Of a stretch of 64,000 bases of DNA, positions 1 through 8,035 are shown one piece after another. A program made the translations under genes and the position numbers. Where the stretch lies: NCBI GenBank assembly GCA_000613465.1, contig BAJA01000017.1, forward strand, positions 1 to 64,000. Reading direction: 5' to 3'. The notes under the pieces are model-generated. The model made no database searches. It worked only from the letters and a program-made list of their open reading frames with translations, and had not been told where the DNA came from. This DNA comes from Bacteroides nordii WAL 11050 = JCM 12987 (GTDB taxonomy: Bacteria > Bacteroidota > Bacteroidia > Bacteroidales > Bacteroidaceae). The stretch's first letter is position 1. The number at the start of each line of letters is the position of its first letter.

Positions 1-21
1 TAATTTGGCATTTAGTAAGTA

Positions 22-996
22 TTATTGGTGGTGTTGGGGTAGAGGTATTTTATATGGAACGGTGAAGGTGGTGTCTATCAGATTTTCTCCCTGATAATGA
101 GCTGGTATCCTGTTTTTTTCTTTCAACCATTTAAGAGTATTGTTGATCTCCTGAATGTTGGGCCGGCTGGCAGGGGTATAAGATGGTAACAAGATAAGCC
201 TGGCCAGGTTTTCTGATATTCTGAATTCTTCGGCTAATAGAGTTGACACTTCTTGGGATGAATGTGTTTGTATGTACTTTACCCCAAGGTTATATCCCTG
301 GATGAGTGATATTATCTCCGCTTTCTTCTCTTGTAGTGCAGCTTCTGTAAAAGCCGTTCCGGTGAGATGGATATTCAGTTCGCGGGTACTGATCAAGGAT
401 CTGTTTCCATCGTTCATAGCTATGGTTGCAAAAGGGTCGGGTAGGAAGGAAGCTTCTATTTGTCCATATTCCAGCATATTGAGGCGCAATGGGATTTGTG
501 CTATTTCAGGCTTGTTTATTTCTTCTGTTTTGATACCGGATTTTGTACAAAACAGGTCGGTAGCATATTCTATCACAGTCCCGCGGGAGATGGCTATACT
601 TTTCTTTTTTAATTGTTCCGGTTGGTTAACTCCGCTTTTCTTGCTTGATATAAAACAGAAATATCCGTTGTTTTCCATTATAACGGCTAATCCCGGATGA
701 TGCAATTGCAGCAATACAGCACTGGGGTAGTCGGTTATCATTCCGTCAATGCGACCTGCCTGAAGAGCAGCATCCCGGTCATTAGCTGAATTAAAACGCA
801 CTAAATTTACTTCCAGTCCCAGTGAATCATAAATGCCCTGCCGATGGGCAACGATAAACGGAAAACCATCCATGGTAGGCATCAACCCTAAAGTGACGGA
901 TTGAAGCTTGACTTGTGTGGTCGTTACCTCTTTGGATCCGCTATGACATGCAAGGATAAAGAGGGCAGATATACTGAGTAACAGTAGCTTTTTCAT
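22..996 (-). CDS. Lipoprotein solute-binding protein of an ABC transporter (NMT1/ThiY-SsuA type)
   Basis: Predicted periplasmic or inner-membrane-anchored substrate-binding lipoprotein of the NMT1/THI5-SsuA-like fold, which captures small organic ligands for an ABC importer. I start it at the ATG at 996. This gives a lipoprotein signal peptide (MKKLLLLSISALFILAC) with the lipobox ILAC and Cys17. A longer frame seven codons upstream would run into the pgk terminator hairpin. Supporting features are the early TLGLMPTMDGFPFIVAHRQG segment and a two-lobe periplasmic-binding length (324 residues). No permease or ATPase partner lies within the window; it may lie to the left. The ligand cannot be told from sequence. 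Confidence 0.8.
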   Translation of the reverse strand: MKKLLLLSISALFILACHSGSKEVTTTQVKLQSVTLGLMPTMDGFPFIVAHRQGIYDSLGLEVNLVRFNSANDRDAALQAGRIDGMITDYPSAVLLQLHHPGLAVIMENNGYFCFISSKKSGVNQPEQLKKKSIAISRGTVIEYATDLFCTKSGIKTEEINKPEIAQIPLRLNMLEYGQIEASFLPDPFATIAMNDGNRSLISTRELNIHLTGTAFTEAALQEKKAEIISLIQGYNLGVKYIQTHSSQEVSTLLAEEFRISENLARLILLPSYTPASRPNIQEINNTLKWLKEKNRIPAHYQGENLIDTTFTVPYKIPLPQHHQ

Positions 997-1007
997 TATC
1001 GGAAAGG

Positions 1008-1049
1008 AAAAAGGCAACTCTTTTTTGTGTGAAAAAAGAGCTGCCTTTT
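1008..1049 (-). terminator. Rho-independent terminator downstream of pgk
   Basis: A 17-bp hairpin (AAAGGCAACTCTTTTTT pairing with AAAAAAGAGCTGCCTTT, one mismatch, 5-base loop GTGTG) lies just past the pgk stop. It separates pgk from the lipoprotein gene and argues against the longer start of that gene. Confidence 0.8.
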
Positions 1050-1074
1050 ATATTATAATGAAGATGTTTTTTTA

Positions 1075-2331
1075 TTATTCTTCGATAGCAGCAATACCCG
1101 GAAGTATCTTTCCTTCGATAGCTTCAAGCAGTGCACCACCACCTGTAGAAACATAAGAAACACCATCGGCCAATCCGAACTTGTTGACACAAGCTACAGA
1201 GTCACCGCCACCTACGAGTGAGAAAGCACCTTTCTTGGTAGCTTCAACAATAGCTTCGCCTACTGTGCGAGAACCGTGAGTGAAGTTTTCGAATTCAAAT
1301 ACACCTGTTGGGCCATTCCAAAGAATTGTTTTAGAATTCTTGATAACTTCAGCGAAGATTTCTTCTGACTTCGGACCGATGTCAAGACCTTCCCATCCGT
1401 CAGGAATTTCGTTTACGGCACAGAATTTAGTGTTAGCATCATTAGAGAAAGAGTCAGCGATCTTAGCATCCACAGCCAATACCAGATTAACTCCTTTTTC
1501 TTTTGCTTTCTTCATCAGATCTAAAGCAAGATCAAGTTTGTCATCTTCTACGATAGACAGACCGATTTGGCCACCCTGAGCTTTGGTGAATGTATAAGTC
1601 ATACCGCCGGTGATAATCAGGTTATCAACCTTGTTCAACAGGTTCTCAATGATTTCGATCTTTGAAGAAACTTTAGAACCACCCATGATAGCTGTGAACG
1701 GACGTTGGATGTCATTCAATATTTTATCTACTGCCTTTACTTCTTTCTCCATCAAGTAACCAAACATTTTGTTATCCTTGTCGAAGTATTTAGCAATCAG
1801 AGCTGTAGAAGCGTGTGCACGGTGAGCAGTACCGAATGCATCGTTTACATAACAGTCAGCATAAGAAGCCAATTTCTTTGTAAATTCTTTCTGGCTTTCT
1901 TTTACAGCTTTCTTGGCTGCAGCTTTTTCTTCATCTGTTGCATCGTCAGCAAGTCCTCTTGGTTTGCCTTCTTCTTCAGCATAGAATCGGAGGTTTTCGA
2001 GCAATAACACTTCGCCCGGTTGCAGAGCAGCAGCTTTAACAGCAGCTTCTTCGCCCATGCAGTCGTTTGCAAATTGAACTTCTACACCTAACAAGTCTGA
2101 TACATGCTTAACAATGTGCTTCAGAGAGAACTTATCAGCAACGCCTTTCGGACGTCCCAAGTGAGAACCGATGATTACACTGCCACCATCTGCTAAAATC
2201 TTCTTCAGAGTAGGAAGAGCTGCACGAATACGTGTGTCGTCTGTAATGTTGAAGTTTTCGTCCAAGGGTACGTTGAAGTCAACGCGAACGAATGCCTTTT
2301 TACCAGCAAAGTTGAATTTGTCTATTGTCAT
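1075..2331 (-). CDS. pgk: Phosphoglycerate kinase
   Basis: Cytosolic glycolytic enzyme that transfers phosphate from 1,3-bisphosphoglycerate to ADP. It has 418 residues, normal for the bacterial family. Visible signatures are the N-terminal substrate-binding segment [43 protein letters not shown], the hinge region [10 protein letters not shown], and the C-terminal nucleotide-binding stretch [14 protein letters not shown] followed by STGGGA. It stands alone between its own terminator and nth, with a Bacteroides-type -7 box about 50 bases upstream. High codon regularity fits a highly expressed housekeeping gene. Confidence 0.97.
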   Translation of the reverse strand: MTIDKFNFAGKKAFVRVDFNVPLDENFNITDDTRIRAALPTLKKILADGGSVIIGSHLGRPKGVADKFSLKHIVKHVSDLLGVEVQFANDCMGEEAAVKAAALQPGEVLLLENLRFYAEEEGKPRGLADDATDEEKAAAKKAVKESQKEFTKKLASYADCYVNDAFGTAHRAHASTALIAKYFDKDNKMFGYLMEKEVKAVDKILNDIQRPFTAIMGGSKVSSKIEIIENLLNKVDNLIITGGMTYTFTKAQGGQIGLSIVEDDKLDLALDLMKKAKEKGVNLVLAVDAKIADSFSNDANTKFCAVNEIPDGWEGLDIGPKSEEIFAEVIKNSKTILWNGPTGVFEFENFTHGSRTVGEAIVEATKKGAFSLVGGGDSVACVNKFGLADGVSYVSTGGGALLEAIEGKILPGIAAIEE

Positions 2332-2379
2332 AATACTCTATTATTTAAAAGTGTTAGTTTTTCTTTTTTTCAGTGCCCG

Positions 2380-2387
2380 CAAAGTTA
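2380..2387 (-). promoter_or_regulatory. -7 box of the pgk promoter
   Basis: TAACTTTG on the minus strand matches the Bacteroides -7 consensus TAnnTTTG, 49 bases before the pgk start codon. I see no clear -33 TTTG at the expected distance. Confidence 0.55.
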
Positions 2388-2460
2388 CTATTAATTTTTT
2401 AGAATATACCAGTCGGTAGTTAGAATTTAGTAGGCATTTGGCTTTAATTCTGACTACTTG

Positions 2461-3108
2461 CTACTTAATTTTGGCTTCTTGAAAATATTTACACATCATT
2501 TGCAAACCACAGGTGTCACATTTAGGGGTACGTGCCTGACAGATGTATCTCCCGTGAAGGATTAACCAATGATGGGCAATTGGTACCAGTTTCTCAGGGA
2601 TATTTTTCATTAACTCCTTTTCAACACTAAAAGGAGTGGTATGGTTCGCACCTACTAATCCGATGCGGTGGCTTACACGGAAAACATGGGTGTCTACTGC
2701 CATTGCTGCCTTGTTGAATACAACAGACTGGATGACATTGGCGGTTTTTCGTCCTACGCCGGGTAATTTCACCAGTTCTTCCAGTGTGCCGGGAACTTCA
2801 CTATTAAAGTCTTTTACCAGCATTTTTGCCATACCTACCAGATGCTTGGCTTTATTATTGGGATAAGAAACGCTGCGGATATATTCAAATATAACTTCTG
2901 GCGTACTGGCAGCCAATGCTTCCGGGGTAGGGAAGTCGTGAAAGAGTGGTGGAGTAATCATATTCACACGCTTGTCTGTGCATTGCGCAGACAAGATGAC
3001 GGAGATTAGCAGTTCGAACGGATTGTTGTAATGCAGTTCCGTTTCTGCCACGGGTACATTTTCCTGAAACCAGGCGATTACTTTCTCATAACGTTCTTTT
3101 TTTCTCAT
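2461..3108 (-). CDS. nth: Endonuclease III (DNA glycosylase / AP lyase)
   Basis: Base-excision repair enzyme that removes oxidised pyrimidines and nicks abasic sites. It has 215 residues, typical. Helix-hairpin-helix LPGVGRKTANVI contains the catalytic lysine; the catalytic aspartate is in VDTHVFRVSHRIGL. A [4Fe-4S] cluster motif C-x6-C-x2-C-x5-C closes the protein (CQARTPKCDTCGLQMMC). The start overlaps the stop of the upstream MFS gene by four bases (ATGA), so the two are probably co-transcribed. Confidence 0.96.
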   Translation of the reverse strand: MRKKERYEKVIAWFQENVPVAETELHYNNPFELLISVILSAQCTDKRVNMITPPLFHDFPTPEALAASTPEVIFEYIRSVSYPNNKAKHLVGMAKMLVKDFNSEVPGTLEELVKLPGVGRKTANVIQSVVFNKAAMAVDTHVFRVSHRIGLVGANHTTPFSVEKELMKNIPEKLVPIAHHWLILHGRYICQARTPKCDTCGLQMMCKYFQEAKIK

Positions 3109-4298
3109 CGTAATTTGTTTTTATGATAGTGAGGAGCCACTTTCAGTTTGAAATAAAAAATAGAAACTACTGTCAGGCAGGCACCAAAGAGATATGCCAT
3201 ATCAAAAGAAGTCAGCTGGGCAATATAACCTCCGGCTGTAAGTCCGATACCGATACCTACATCCCAGGAGGTGAGGTAGGTAGAGGTAGCTGTACCGCGT
3301 TGGCTGTTGGGTGCCAGGTTGACAAATAAAGTATTGAATGCCGGAAACATTGTGCCAAAGCCTACTCCTAATAACAATGCGATTATAAAGAAGAGTACTT
3401 CAGTGAATTCGGGGCTTATTTTCATCAGTTTGTCACAACCTGCAAGAAAGAAGAAGCAGATTGATACCAGATATAGTCCTAAGGTGATAACCTGTGTGAT
3501 GCGTCCTTTGTCTACTTGTCGGCCTGAGAACATACGTGAAACGGCCATACCTACTGCCATAAAGGTGAAAAATAACCCTGAACTCAGTGTAATACCTATC
3601 TCTTTGGCATACATTGCTATGTAGGTACTTGTCATTCCGTAAGGAATAGAGAGCAGTAATAGGGCTATACCGGCAGGTATTCCTTTTATTAATACAAAGC
3701 GGTCTAATGATAATGGTTCTCGTTTTACGGATTGTTTAGGAGGAGTTTTCACAAGGCAGGCAGCGATAAATCCTAATATTCCTGCAATAAAGGAACAGAG
3801 AAAGATTGTTTCAAATGAATAGGCATCGTGCATGAACAGTCCTGTCATGGGACCGAAACTCATTGCCGTGTTATTCATTAATCCATAGTATCCTACCGCT
3901 TCACCCCGGCGTGATGAGGGAGTAATGTCAATTACGATCGTGTTTCCGGCCACTGTGACCATACCGAATGCTAATCCATGTGCTATGCGTAGCATGACGA
4001 ATAAGGTCAATACCCCTGCCAGCATGTATCCGGCAAATATGGAAATAAAAATGAAATAAGCAATCAGGTAAAGAGGTTTTCGGGATAATGTATCCAGTAA
4101 ATAACCGGAGAACGGACGGATACAGAGTGATGCAATGGTGTAACACGACAGAATAACTCCTATTGCCGCATTTCCGGTATGGAAAATCTCAGTCAGATAA
4201 AAAGGAAGGATGGGAAGTATCAGATAGAAGGCAAAATACAAAAGGAAGTTTGCCATTAGTATAAGGCAATATCCGGGAGTAACGAGCCTGTCTTTCAT
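3105..4298 (-). CDS. Major facilitator superfamily transporter
   Basis: Inner-membrane MFS permease of 397 residues with about 12 hydrophobic segments in two halves. The loop after the second segment carries a motif A-like sequence (RPFSGYLLDTLSRKPLY), and a second copy-like loop (RMFSGRQVDKGR) sits in the second half, as expected for MFS internal symmetry. This resembles the drug/sugar efflux-type MFS of Bacteroides, but the substrate cannot be inferred. It is upstream of and overlapping nth in one transcript; no functional link between the two is known. Confidence 0.9.
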   Translation of the reverse strand: MKDRLVTPGYCLILMANFLLYFAFYLILPILPFYLTEIFHTGNAAIGVILSCYTIASLCIRPFSGYLLDTLSRKPLYLIAYFIFISIFAGYMLAGVLTLFVMLRIAHGLAFGMVTVAGNTIVIDITPSSRRGEAVGYYGLMNNTAMSFGPMTGLFMHDAYSFETIFLCSFIAGILGFIAACLVKTPPKQSVKREPLSLDRFVLIKGIPAGIALLLLSIPYGMTSTYIAMYAKEIGITLSSGLFFTFMAVGMAVSRMFSGRQVDKGRITQVITLGLYLVSICFFFLAGCDKLMKISPEFTEVLFFIIALLLGVGFGTMFPAFNTLFVNLAPNSQRGTATSTYLTSWDVGIGIGLTAGGYIAQLTSFDMAYLFGACLTVVSIFYFKLKVAPHYHKNKLR

Positions 4299-4317
4299 AA
4301 AATTGGGAACTTATTTA

Positions 4318-4389
4318 GTTGAGAATTAAAAGTTGAAAATTGACTGTGCTATCATGCTGAATAGTAATTTTCAACTTTCAATTCTCAAC
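4318..4389. repeat. 24-bp inverted repeat between pheS and the MFS gene
   Basis: Arms 4318-4341 and 4366-4389 match over 24 bases with one mismatch and a 24-base spacer. The arms themselves are built from near-repeats of TCAACTTT and TTCTCAACTTTC. Located downstream of pheS and upstream of the MFS gene, it can fold into a large stem and may act as a terminator or a dispersed intergenic hairpin. Confidence 0.6.
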
Positions 4390-4437
4390 TTTCAACTTTT
4401 TTTGGTATGCTGCTTCTAAGACTATGTCTTTTATAAC

Positions 4438-4524
4438 AAATTGGACAATTTACAAATTTCGATGTCTACCTGATTTATTGATAAATCAAAGTCTTTTTAA
4501 TCGTAAATTGTAAATTGTCCAATT
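4438..4524. repeat. About 20-bp imperfect inverted repeat downstream of pheS
   Basis: Left arm 4438-4459 (AATTGGACAATTTACA core) and right arm 4504-4524 (TGTAAATTGTCCAATT core) are complementary apart from a one-base length difference. The hairpin ends just before the pheS stop codon, consistent with a pheS transcription-termination structure, though without a strong T tract. Confidence 0.5.
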
Positions 4525-4530
4525 GTAAAT

Positions 4531-5550
4531 TTAATAGGCTGCTTCGAATTCTTTCAGGAATCGTGTATCATTTTCTGAGAACATACGTAAGTCTTTTACC
4601 TGGTATTTTAAGTTTGTGATACGTTCAACACCCATACCAAGAGCATATCCGCTATATACTTTACTATCAATTCCGTTAGATTCGAGCACATTCGGATCTA
4701 CCATACCACAACCCAGGATTTCTACCCAGCCGGTGTGTTTACAGAACGGACATCCTTTACCACCACAAATATTGCAACTGATATCCATTTCTGCACTTGG
4801 TTCGGTGAATGGGAAGTATGACGGACGCAGACGGATTTTTGTATCTGCACCAAACATTTCTTTGGCGAAGAGCAATAATACTTGTTTTAAGTCTGTGAAC
4901 GATACATTTTTATCCACATACAGTGCCTCTACCTGATGAAAGAAACAATGCGCACGGTAGCTGATAGCTTCGTTACGGTATACACGTCCCGGGCAAATGA
5001 TACGGATAGGAGGTTGCGACACTTCCATAACCCGTGTTTGTACAGAAGAAGTATGTGTGCGTAGCAAAATATCCGGGTGTGATTCGATGAAGAAAGTATC
5101 TTGCATGTCACGTGCCGGATGATCTTCAGCAAAGTTCAGTGCTGAAAATACATGCCAGTCGTCCTCTATTTCCGGACCTTCGGCAATGCTAAATCCCAAA
5201 CGGGCGAAAATATCAATAATTTCGTTCTTTACGATAGAGAGTGGGTGACGTGTTCCCAACTCTACGGGATAAGCTGAACGGGTCAAGTCCAGTTCGCATG
5301 CGCCATTATCCTGACTTTCAAACTGTTCTTTCAGTGCATTGATTTTATCTAATGCTTTTGTTTTTAGTTCATTCAGTCTCATGCCGACTTCTTTCTTCTG
5401 CTCAGCCGCTACATTACGAAAGTCAGCCATTAGGTCATTGATGGCTCCTTTCTTACTGAGATACTTGATACGGAGTGCTTCAAGTTCTTCTGCATTGGTG
5501 GCTTTCAGTGCTTCAACTTCTTCGAGAAGTTGGTTAATCTTAGCTATCAT
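4531..5550 (-). CDS. pheS: Phenylalanine-tRNA ligase alpha subunit
   Basis: Catalytic alpha subunit of the (alpha-beta)2 enzyme that charges tRNA-Phe. It has 339 residues, normal. The N-terminal coiled-coil arm (residues 1-95) is followed by the class II catalytic core: HPLSIVKNEI, motif 2 region LLRTHTSSVQTRVM with RVYRNEAISYRAHCFFHQVE, and motif 3 GYALGMGVERITNLKYQ. A four-cysteine cluster (CNICGGKGCPFC) is present as in many bacterial PheS. pheT is not adjacent, as is usual in Bacteroides. Confidence 0.97.
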   Translation of the reverse strand: MIAKINQLLEEVEALKATNAEELEALRIKYLSKKGAINDLMADFRNVAAEQKKEVGMRLNELKTKALDKINALKEQFESQDNGACELDLTRSAYPVELGTRHPLSIVKNEIIDIFARLGFSIAEGPEIEDDWHVFSALNFAEDHPARDMQDTFFIESHPDILLRTHTSSVQTRVMEVSQPPIRIICPGRVYRNEAISYRAHCFFHQVEALYVDKNVSFTDLKQVLLLFAKEMFGADTKIRLRPSYFPFTEPSAEMDISCNICGGKGCPFCKHTGWVEILGCGMVDPNVLESNGIDSKVYSGYALGMGVERITNLKYQVKDLRMFSENDTRFLKEFEAAY

Positions 5551-5588
5551 ATCTTTGGTTTATTGTTATTTTACAGTATAAAACGTTG

Positions 5589-5596
5589 CAAAGATA
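5589..5596 (-). promoter_or_regulatory. -7 box of the pheS promoter
   Basis: TATCTTTG on the minus strand fits TAnnTTTG, 38 bases ahead of the pheS start. A TTTG lies 24 bases further upstream, slightly beyond the usual 19-21 spacing. Confidence 0.55.
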
Positions 5597-5719
5597 GTGG
5601 TTTTTATCTTATTCAGCTTCCAAACAGGCTATTGTTTTTATGAATATCTTATTGAAGTGTTAACAAATTTCTGGTATCTATTAAACGATGTTATAATTCT
5701 TACAAATATATGCAGAATA

Positions 5720-5750
5720 TTTGCAAGTGTCCTGAAAGTCCGTATCTTTG
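5720..5750 (+). promoter_or_regulatory. Bacteroides-type promoter
   Basis: TTTG (5720-5723), a 19-base spacer and TATCTTTG (5743-5750) match the Bacteroides consensus exactly. Predicted transcription starts near 5757 and reads into the hairpin-terminator at 5778-5832, then possibly on to the gene at 5985. Confidence 0.7.
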
Positions 5751-5777
5751 TACTGTGTTTTTCATAGTATTAGATTT

Positions 5778-5832
5778 AAGGTTAACAAAGATTGGCTGTC
5801 TGGGATAGATAGCCTTTTTTTTTGTTAGCCTT
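5778..5832 (+). terminator. Leader terminator / possible short RNA
   Basis: GGCTGTC (5794-5800) pairs with GATAGCC (5808-5814), followed by nine T. Outer arms AAGGTTAACAAAG (5778-5790) and TTTGTTAGCCTT (5821-5832) are also nearly complementary. It lies only about 40-65 bases after a consensus promoter, so it would yield a short RNA of about 65 nt or act as an attenuator for the downstream gene. The rest of 5833-5984 shows no gene. Confidence 0.5.
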
Positions 5833-5984
5833 TTGATTTATTTAATTCTTTGTTCTTCTTCTGAGAGAATGCTTCTTTTCTTCTTCGACAACTCACTTGT
5901 TTCTTAATATTGCTTTATTCGCCAATCTTTATAGATCTGTTTTCTGTTACGCTGTGTAATATGTAACAATAAAAATGAATCATT

Positions 5985-6242
5985 ATGAGTGAAATGCATA
6001 AAATGTCATCTGATAAGCTGACAACGAGTGAACGAAAAGAGTTGGATACTTCAGAGTTTGGAATACCTGAATTACGAGAGTTTCCTATTCATGATGCTGC
6101 CCATGTAAGAGCGGCAGAAGCTTATTTCCGGTATGCTCCTGAAGAGTATAAAGCGCAGTTGGCACGTAATATACTGGCAAAGACACATTTGTTTGGGGTA
6201 AATGTGAAGAGTCCTGTGATCCTTGAGTGGGCAGAAAAATAA
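5985..6242 (+). CDS. Small conserved protein, DUF6582-like
   Basis: An 85-residue soluble protein. The segment FGIPELREFPIHDAAHVRAA resembles the DUF6582 signature (F-x-P-x-x-R-x-x-P-I-x-D-x-x-H-x-x-A) found in small proteins of unknown function. Residues 43-62 form an amphipathic helix. It is preceded by a promoter and possible attenuator and is followed by no obvious partner. No biochemical role can be given; family assignment is from the motif only. Confidence 0.6.
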   Translation: MSEMHKMSSDKLTTSERKELDTSEFGIPELREFPIHDAAHVRAAEAYFRYAPEEYKAQLARNILAKTHLFGVNVKSPVILEWAEK

Positions 6243-6356
6243 TCAGATTTATACTGTAAATACTGTTATATGAGTATCTTGTGATGATGAACAGGTATTT
6301 TGTTTATGCGTATGTTTTCGTCGGTTTGAATAGAAGGAGTTTCTTTTTCAGACCGA

Positions 6357-6575
6357 GTGAAAACCTTTATCAGAACGATCAGTGGTGATTTTCAATTGAT
6401 TTTTTATCCTTTTTTGTTCATTTGTTCTTTATTGTTTTCTGCATCATTGTCTGGTGGAGAAACAACATCTATTTCTTTCTTTACCTTATTGGCTTTTATT
6501 GCTGATTTTATCAGTGCGAATATAGTTATTGCTATGATAATTGCTATTATTATTTTCATGACTTTATATAATTAA
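6357..6575 (+). CDS. Possible small membrane protein, GTG start
   Basis: A 72-residue frame from a GTG codon with two strongly hydrophobic segments (about residues 13-31 and 41-70) separated by a short loop. No family is recognised, there is no clear ribosome-binding site or promoter, and the start codon is weak, so it may be non-coding. Hydrophobicity in an AT-rich stretch can arise by chance. Confidence 0.3.
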   Translation: MKTFIRTISGDFQLIFYPFLFICSLLFSASLSGGETTSISFFTLLAFIADFISANIVIAMIIAIIIFMTLYN

Positions 6576-7183
6576 GTATTGTAATCCTAATCTACTAATT
6601 TAAATTGGAACGTTCCAATGGCTTTTTTGTTCTGTGATTGTGTAATTACTGTTTTAACAAATGAGTGTTATGATGGATAATGTAGTGCGTTGATATTCTG
6701 TAATGTTAATTTATAGTTAATGGTATTAAATGAGCTATAGGTATAGTTATGATTAATTTTTGATTTAAGATCTTTGGCAACTGTAGAATGAGATGCAATC
6801 TGAAGAGCAGAGTTGTGATTAGCTTTCAAATTAGTATCTTTAAGAGGTGCACTTCATTTTTAGACACCCTCTTTTTTTTCAGTAGTTTACGGGCCTTGTT
6901 ATATAGAAATTTTGGGGTGGAGGTAGTTACTTATTCTCTGTTATAAATGAAAGAAGTGGTTTGAATTGTAGGCTCCAAAACTATAAAATTTAGAGTTATA
7001 ATCAATCTATAGATGAATGAAATATTTTTTATGATGATATTTCTTTCTTTAAAACTCTTGATGAAAGTATCTGATAGTGCTTCTAATACCAAATTGTTCT
7101 TTAGGACTTAGTAATAATGATAACTTATATTTGTGATTAATATAGAAAGATACAAAAACTATGCTGTATAACCTTTAGAAGAG
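6576..7183. other. Host intergenic region up to the prophage left end
   Basis: AT-rich, without a credible coding frame on either strand. The only structure I can support is a terminator-like hairpin at 6842-6879. An isolated GATCTTTG near 6770 is a poor promoter match. Confidence 0.5.
6842..6879 (+). terminator. Terminator-like hairpin
   Basis: AAGAGGTG (6842-6849) pairs with CACCCTCTT (one bulged C) and is followed by a run of T to 6879. It ends no recognised gene; it may terminate an unrecognised short transcript reading rightward. Confidence 0.45.
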
Positions 7184-7198
7184 GTGGAGAGTATCGGA
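7184..7198. other. Prophage attachment site, left copy
   Basis: GTGGAGAGTATCGGA, identical to the tRNA-Ala 3' end at 59011-59025. It is the remnant of the original tRNA 3' end displaced by integration. Confidence 0.85.
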
Positions 7199-7200
7199 TT

Positions 7201-7224
7201 TTCCTCTATTGAAAAATAGAGGAA
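7201..7224. repeat. Perfect hairpin beside the left attachment site
   Basis: TTCCTCTATT, loop GAAA, AATAGAGGAA: a perfect 10-bp stem two bases inside the prophage end. It could end the leftward repressor transcript or be a recombination accessory site; no T tract follows on either strand. Confidence 0.55.
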
Positions 7225-7281
7225 TTATACCTTGAAAATTAACTACTTACTTCTTCATAATTATGGTTAATATTTTTTGAT

Positions 7282-7298
7282 TTGTCCGATATTTGTCC
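7282..7298 (+). promoter_or_regulatory. Candidate integrase arm-type site, left end
   Basis: TTGTCCGAT (7282-7290) followed by TTTGTCC (7292-7298). The same TTGTCCGAT plus a second copy occur in the same orientation beside the right attachment site (58935-58954), as expected for phage integrase arm sites on the two sides of attP. Confidence 0.4.
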
Positions 7299-7330
7299 TT
7301 ATATACTATGCTACGGTGTTAAAATTGCTG

Positions 7331-7684
7331 TTATTGTTGTTTTAAAAGAATTTGAATGGTTCTTTCTTTCTCCTCAAGTAGTTGTTTAAGATGTACTAAT
7401 TCCTTTTGACATTCACTTAAAGTAATATCTCCAGATACATTATTTCCACTACCATTAACGTGATGACCTATATTTATAGATGAGTTATCTGCCTCTCTAT
7501 CAAAAAAATAATCCATTGATACTTTGAAAAAATCGGCAATCTTCTCAAGATTACCTACTCTTACATTTGCACCTGCAATTATTTTATCTAATCCCGGACC
7601 ACTAATGCCAATAGAGGTGTATAAATTTACCTTAGTAATTTTCCTCTCTTCTAAAAGTTTATTTATTCTTTCACCTATAAACAT
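7331..7684 (-). CDS. XRE-family phage repressor (CI-like)
   Basis: A 117-residue protein with an N-terminal helix-turn-helix of the XRE/Cro-CI type (about residues 4-60: GERINKLLEERKITKVNLYTS, then GPGLDKIIAGANVRVGNLEKIADFFKVSMDYFF). A short linker and a C-terminal coiled coil (about 86-116) suit dimerisation. It is transcribed away from the early operon and is the predicted keeper of lysogeny, probably binding the palindrome at 7733-7770. It lacks a LexA-like peptidase domain, so induction by RecA-driven self-cleavage is not expected from sequence. Confidence 0.82.
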   Translation of the reverse strand: MFIGERINKLLEERKITKVNLYTSIGISGPGLDKIIAGANVRVGNLEKIADFFKVSMDYFFDREADNSSINIGHHVNGSGNNVSGDITLSECQKELVHLKQLLEEKERTIQILLKQQ

Positions 7685-7732
7685 AACTATAATTTATATT
7701 TTGTCTAAATAACACAATTAATAGATTATTTT

Positions 7733-7775
7733 ATAAACAATAGTTTTGTTTTATAGCAACTATTGTTTATGTTTG
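7733..7775 (+). promoter_or_regulatory. Early rightward promoter with overlapping operator palindrome
   Basis: TTTG (7745-7748), 19 bases, TATGTTTG (7768-7775) is a consensus Bacteroides promoter. A perfect inverted repeat with 13-bp arms ATAAACAATAGTT (7733-7745) and AACTATTGTTTAT (7758-7770) covers both promoter boxes. A dimeric repressor bound there would block RNA polymerase; the adjacent XRE protein is the natural candidate. Confidence 0.75.
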
Positions 7776-7808
7776 CAGTATAAATATAGAACTAAAAATT
7801 GTACTGAC

Positions 7809-8033
7809 ATGGGAAAAACAGAAGAATCTCAAAAAATGGTACTTAAAGACCATTACGATGCTCTCTCTGATGAAAACAAAATTGCACTCCGAAAAGAGTA
7901 TATGGATACCACAGGAATGGCGTATACCACTTTTTATACGAAACTACGTACTGACTCATTTAGACCATTAGAACGGCAACTCTTTGAAAAGATGATATTG
8001 GATTATAAGGTTCCAACATTAGTAAAGGCATAA
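7809..8033 (+). CDS. Small early DNA-binding protein (Cro-like position)
   Basis: A 74-residue, first gene of the rightward early operon, starting at the ATG at 7809, about 27 bases after the predicted transcription start. The sequence shows a helix-turn-helix-like stretch, roughly EYMDTTGMAYTTFYTKLRTD, which by position would act opposite the repressor in the lysis-lysogeny decision. No family name is certain; the Cro-like role is inferred from location and size. Confidence 0.65.
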   Translation: MGKTEESQKMVLKDHYDALSDENKIALRKEYMDTTGMAYTTFYTKLRTDSFRPLERQLFEKMILDYKVPTLVKA

Positions 8034-8035
8034 TT

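Noticed and set aside
997..1017. Seven-codon N-terminal extension of the lipoprotein gene
   Set aside because: It overlaps the pgk terminator stem and would bury the signal peptide; the ATG at 996 gives a normal lipoprotein signal.
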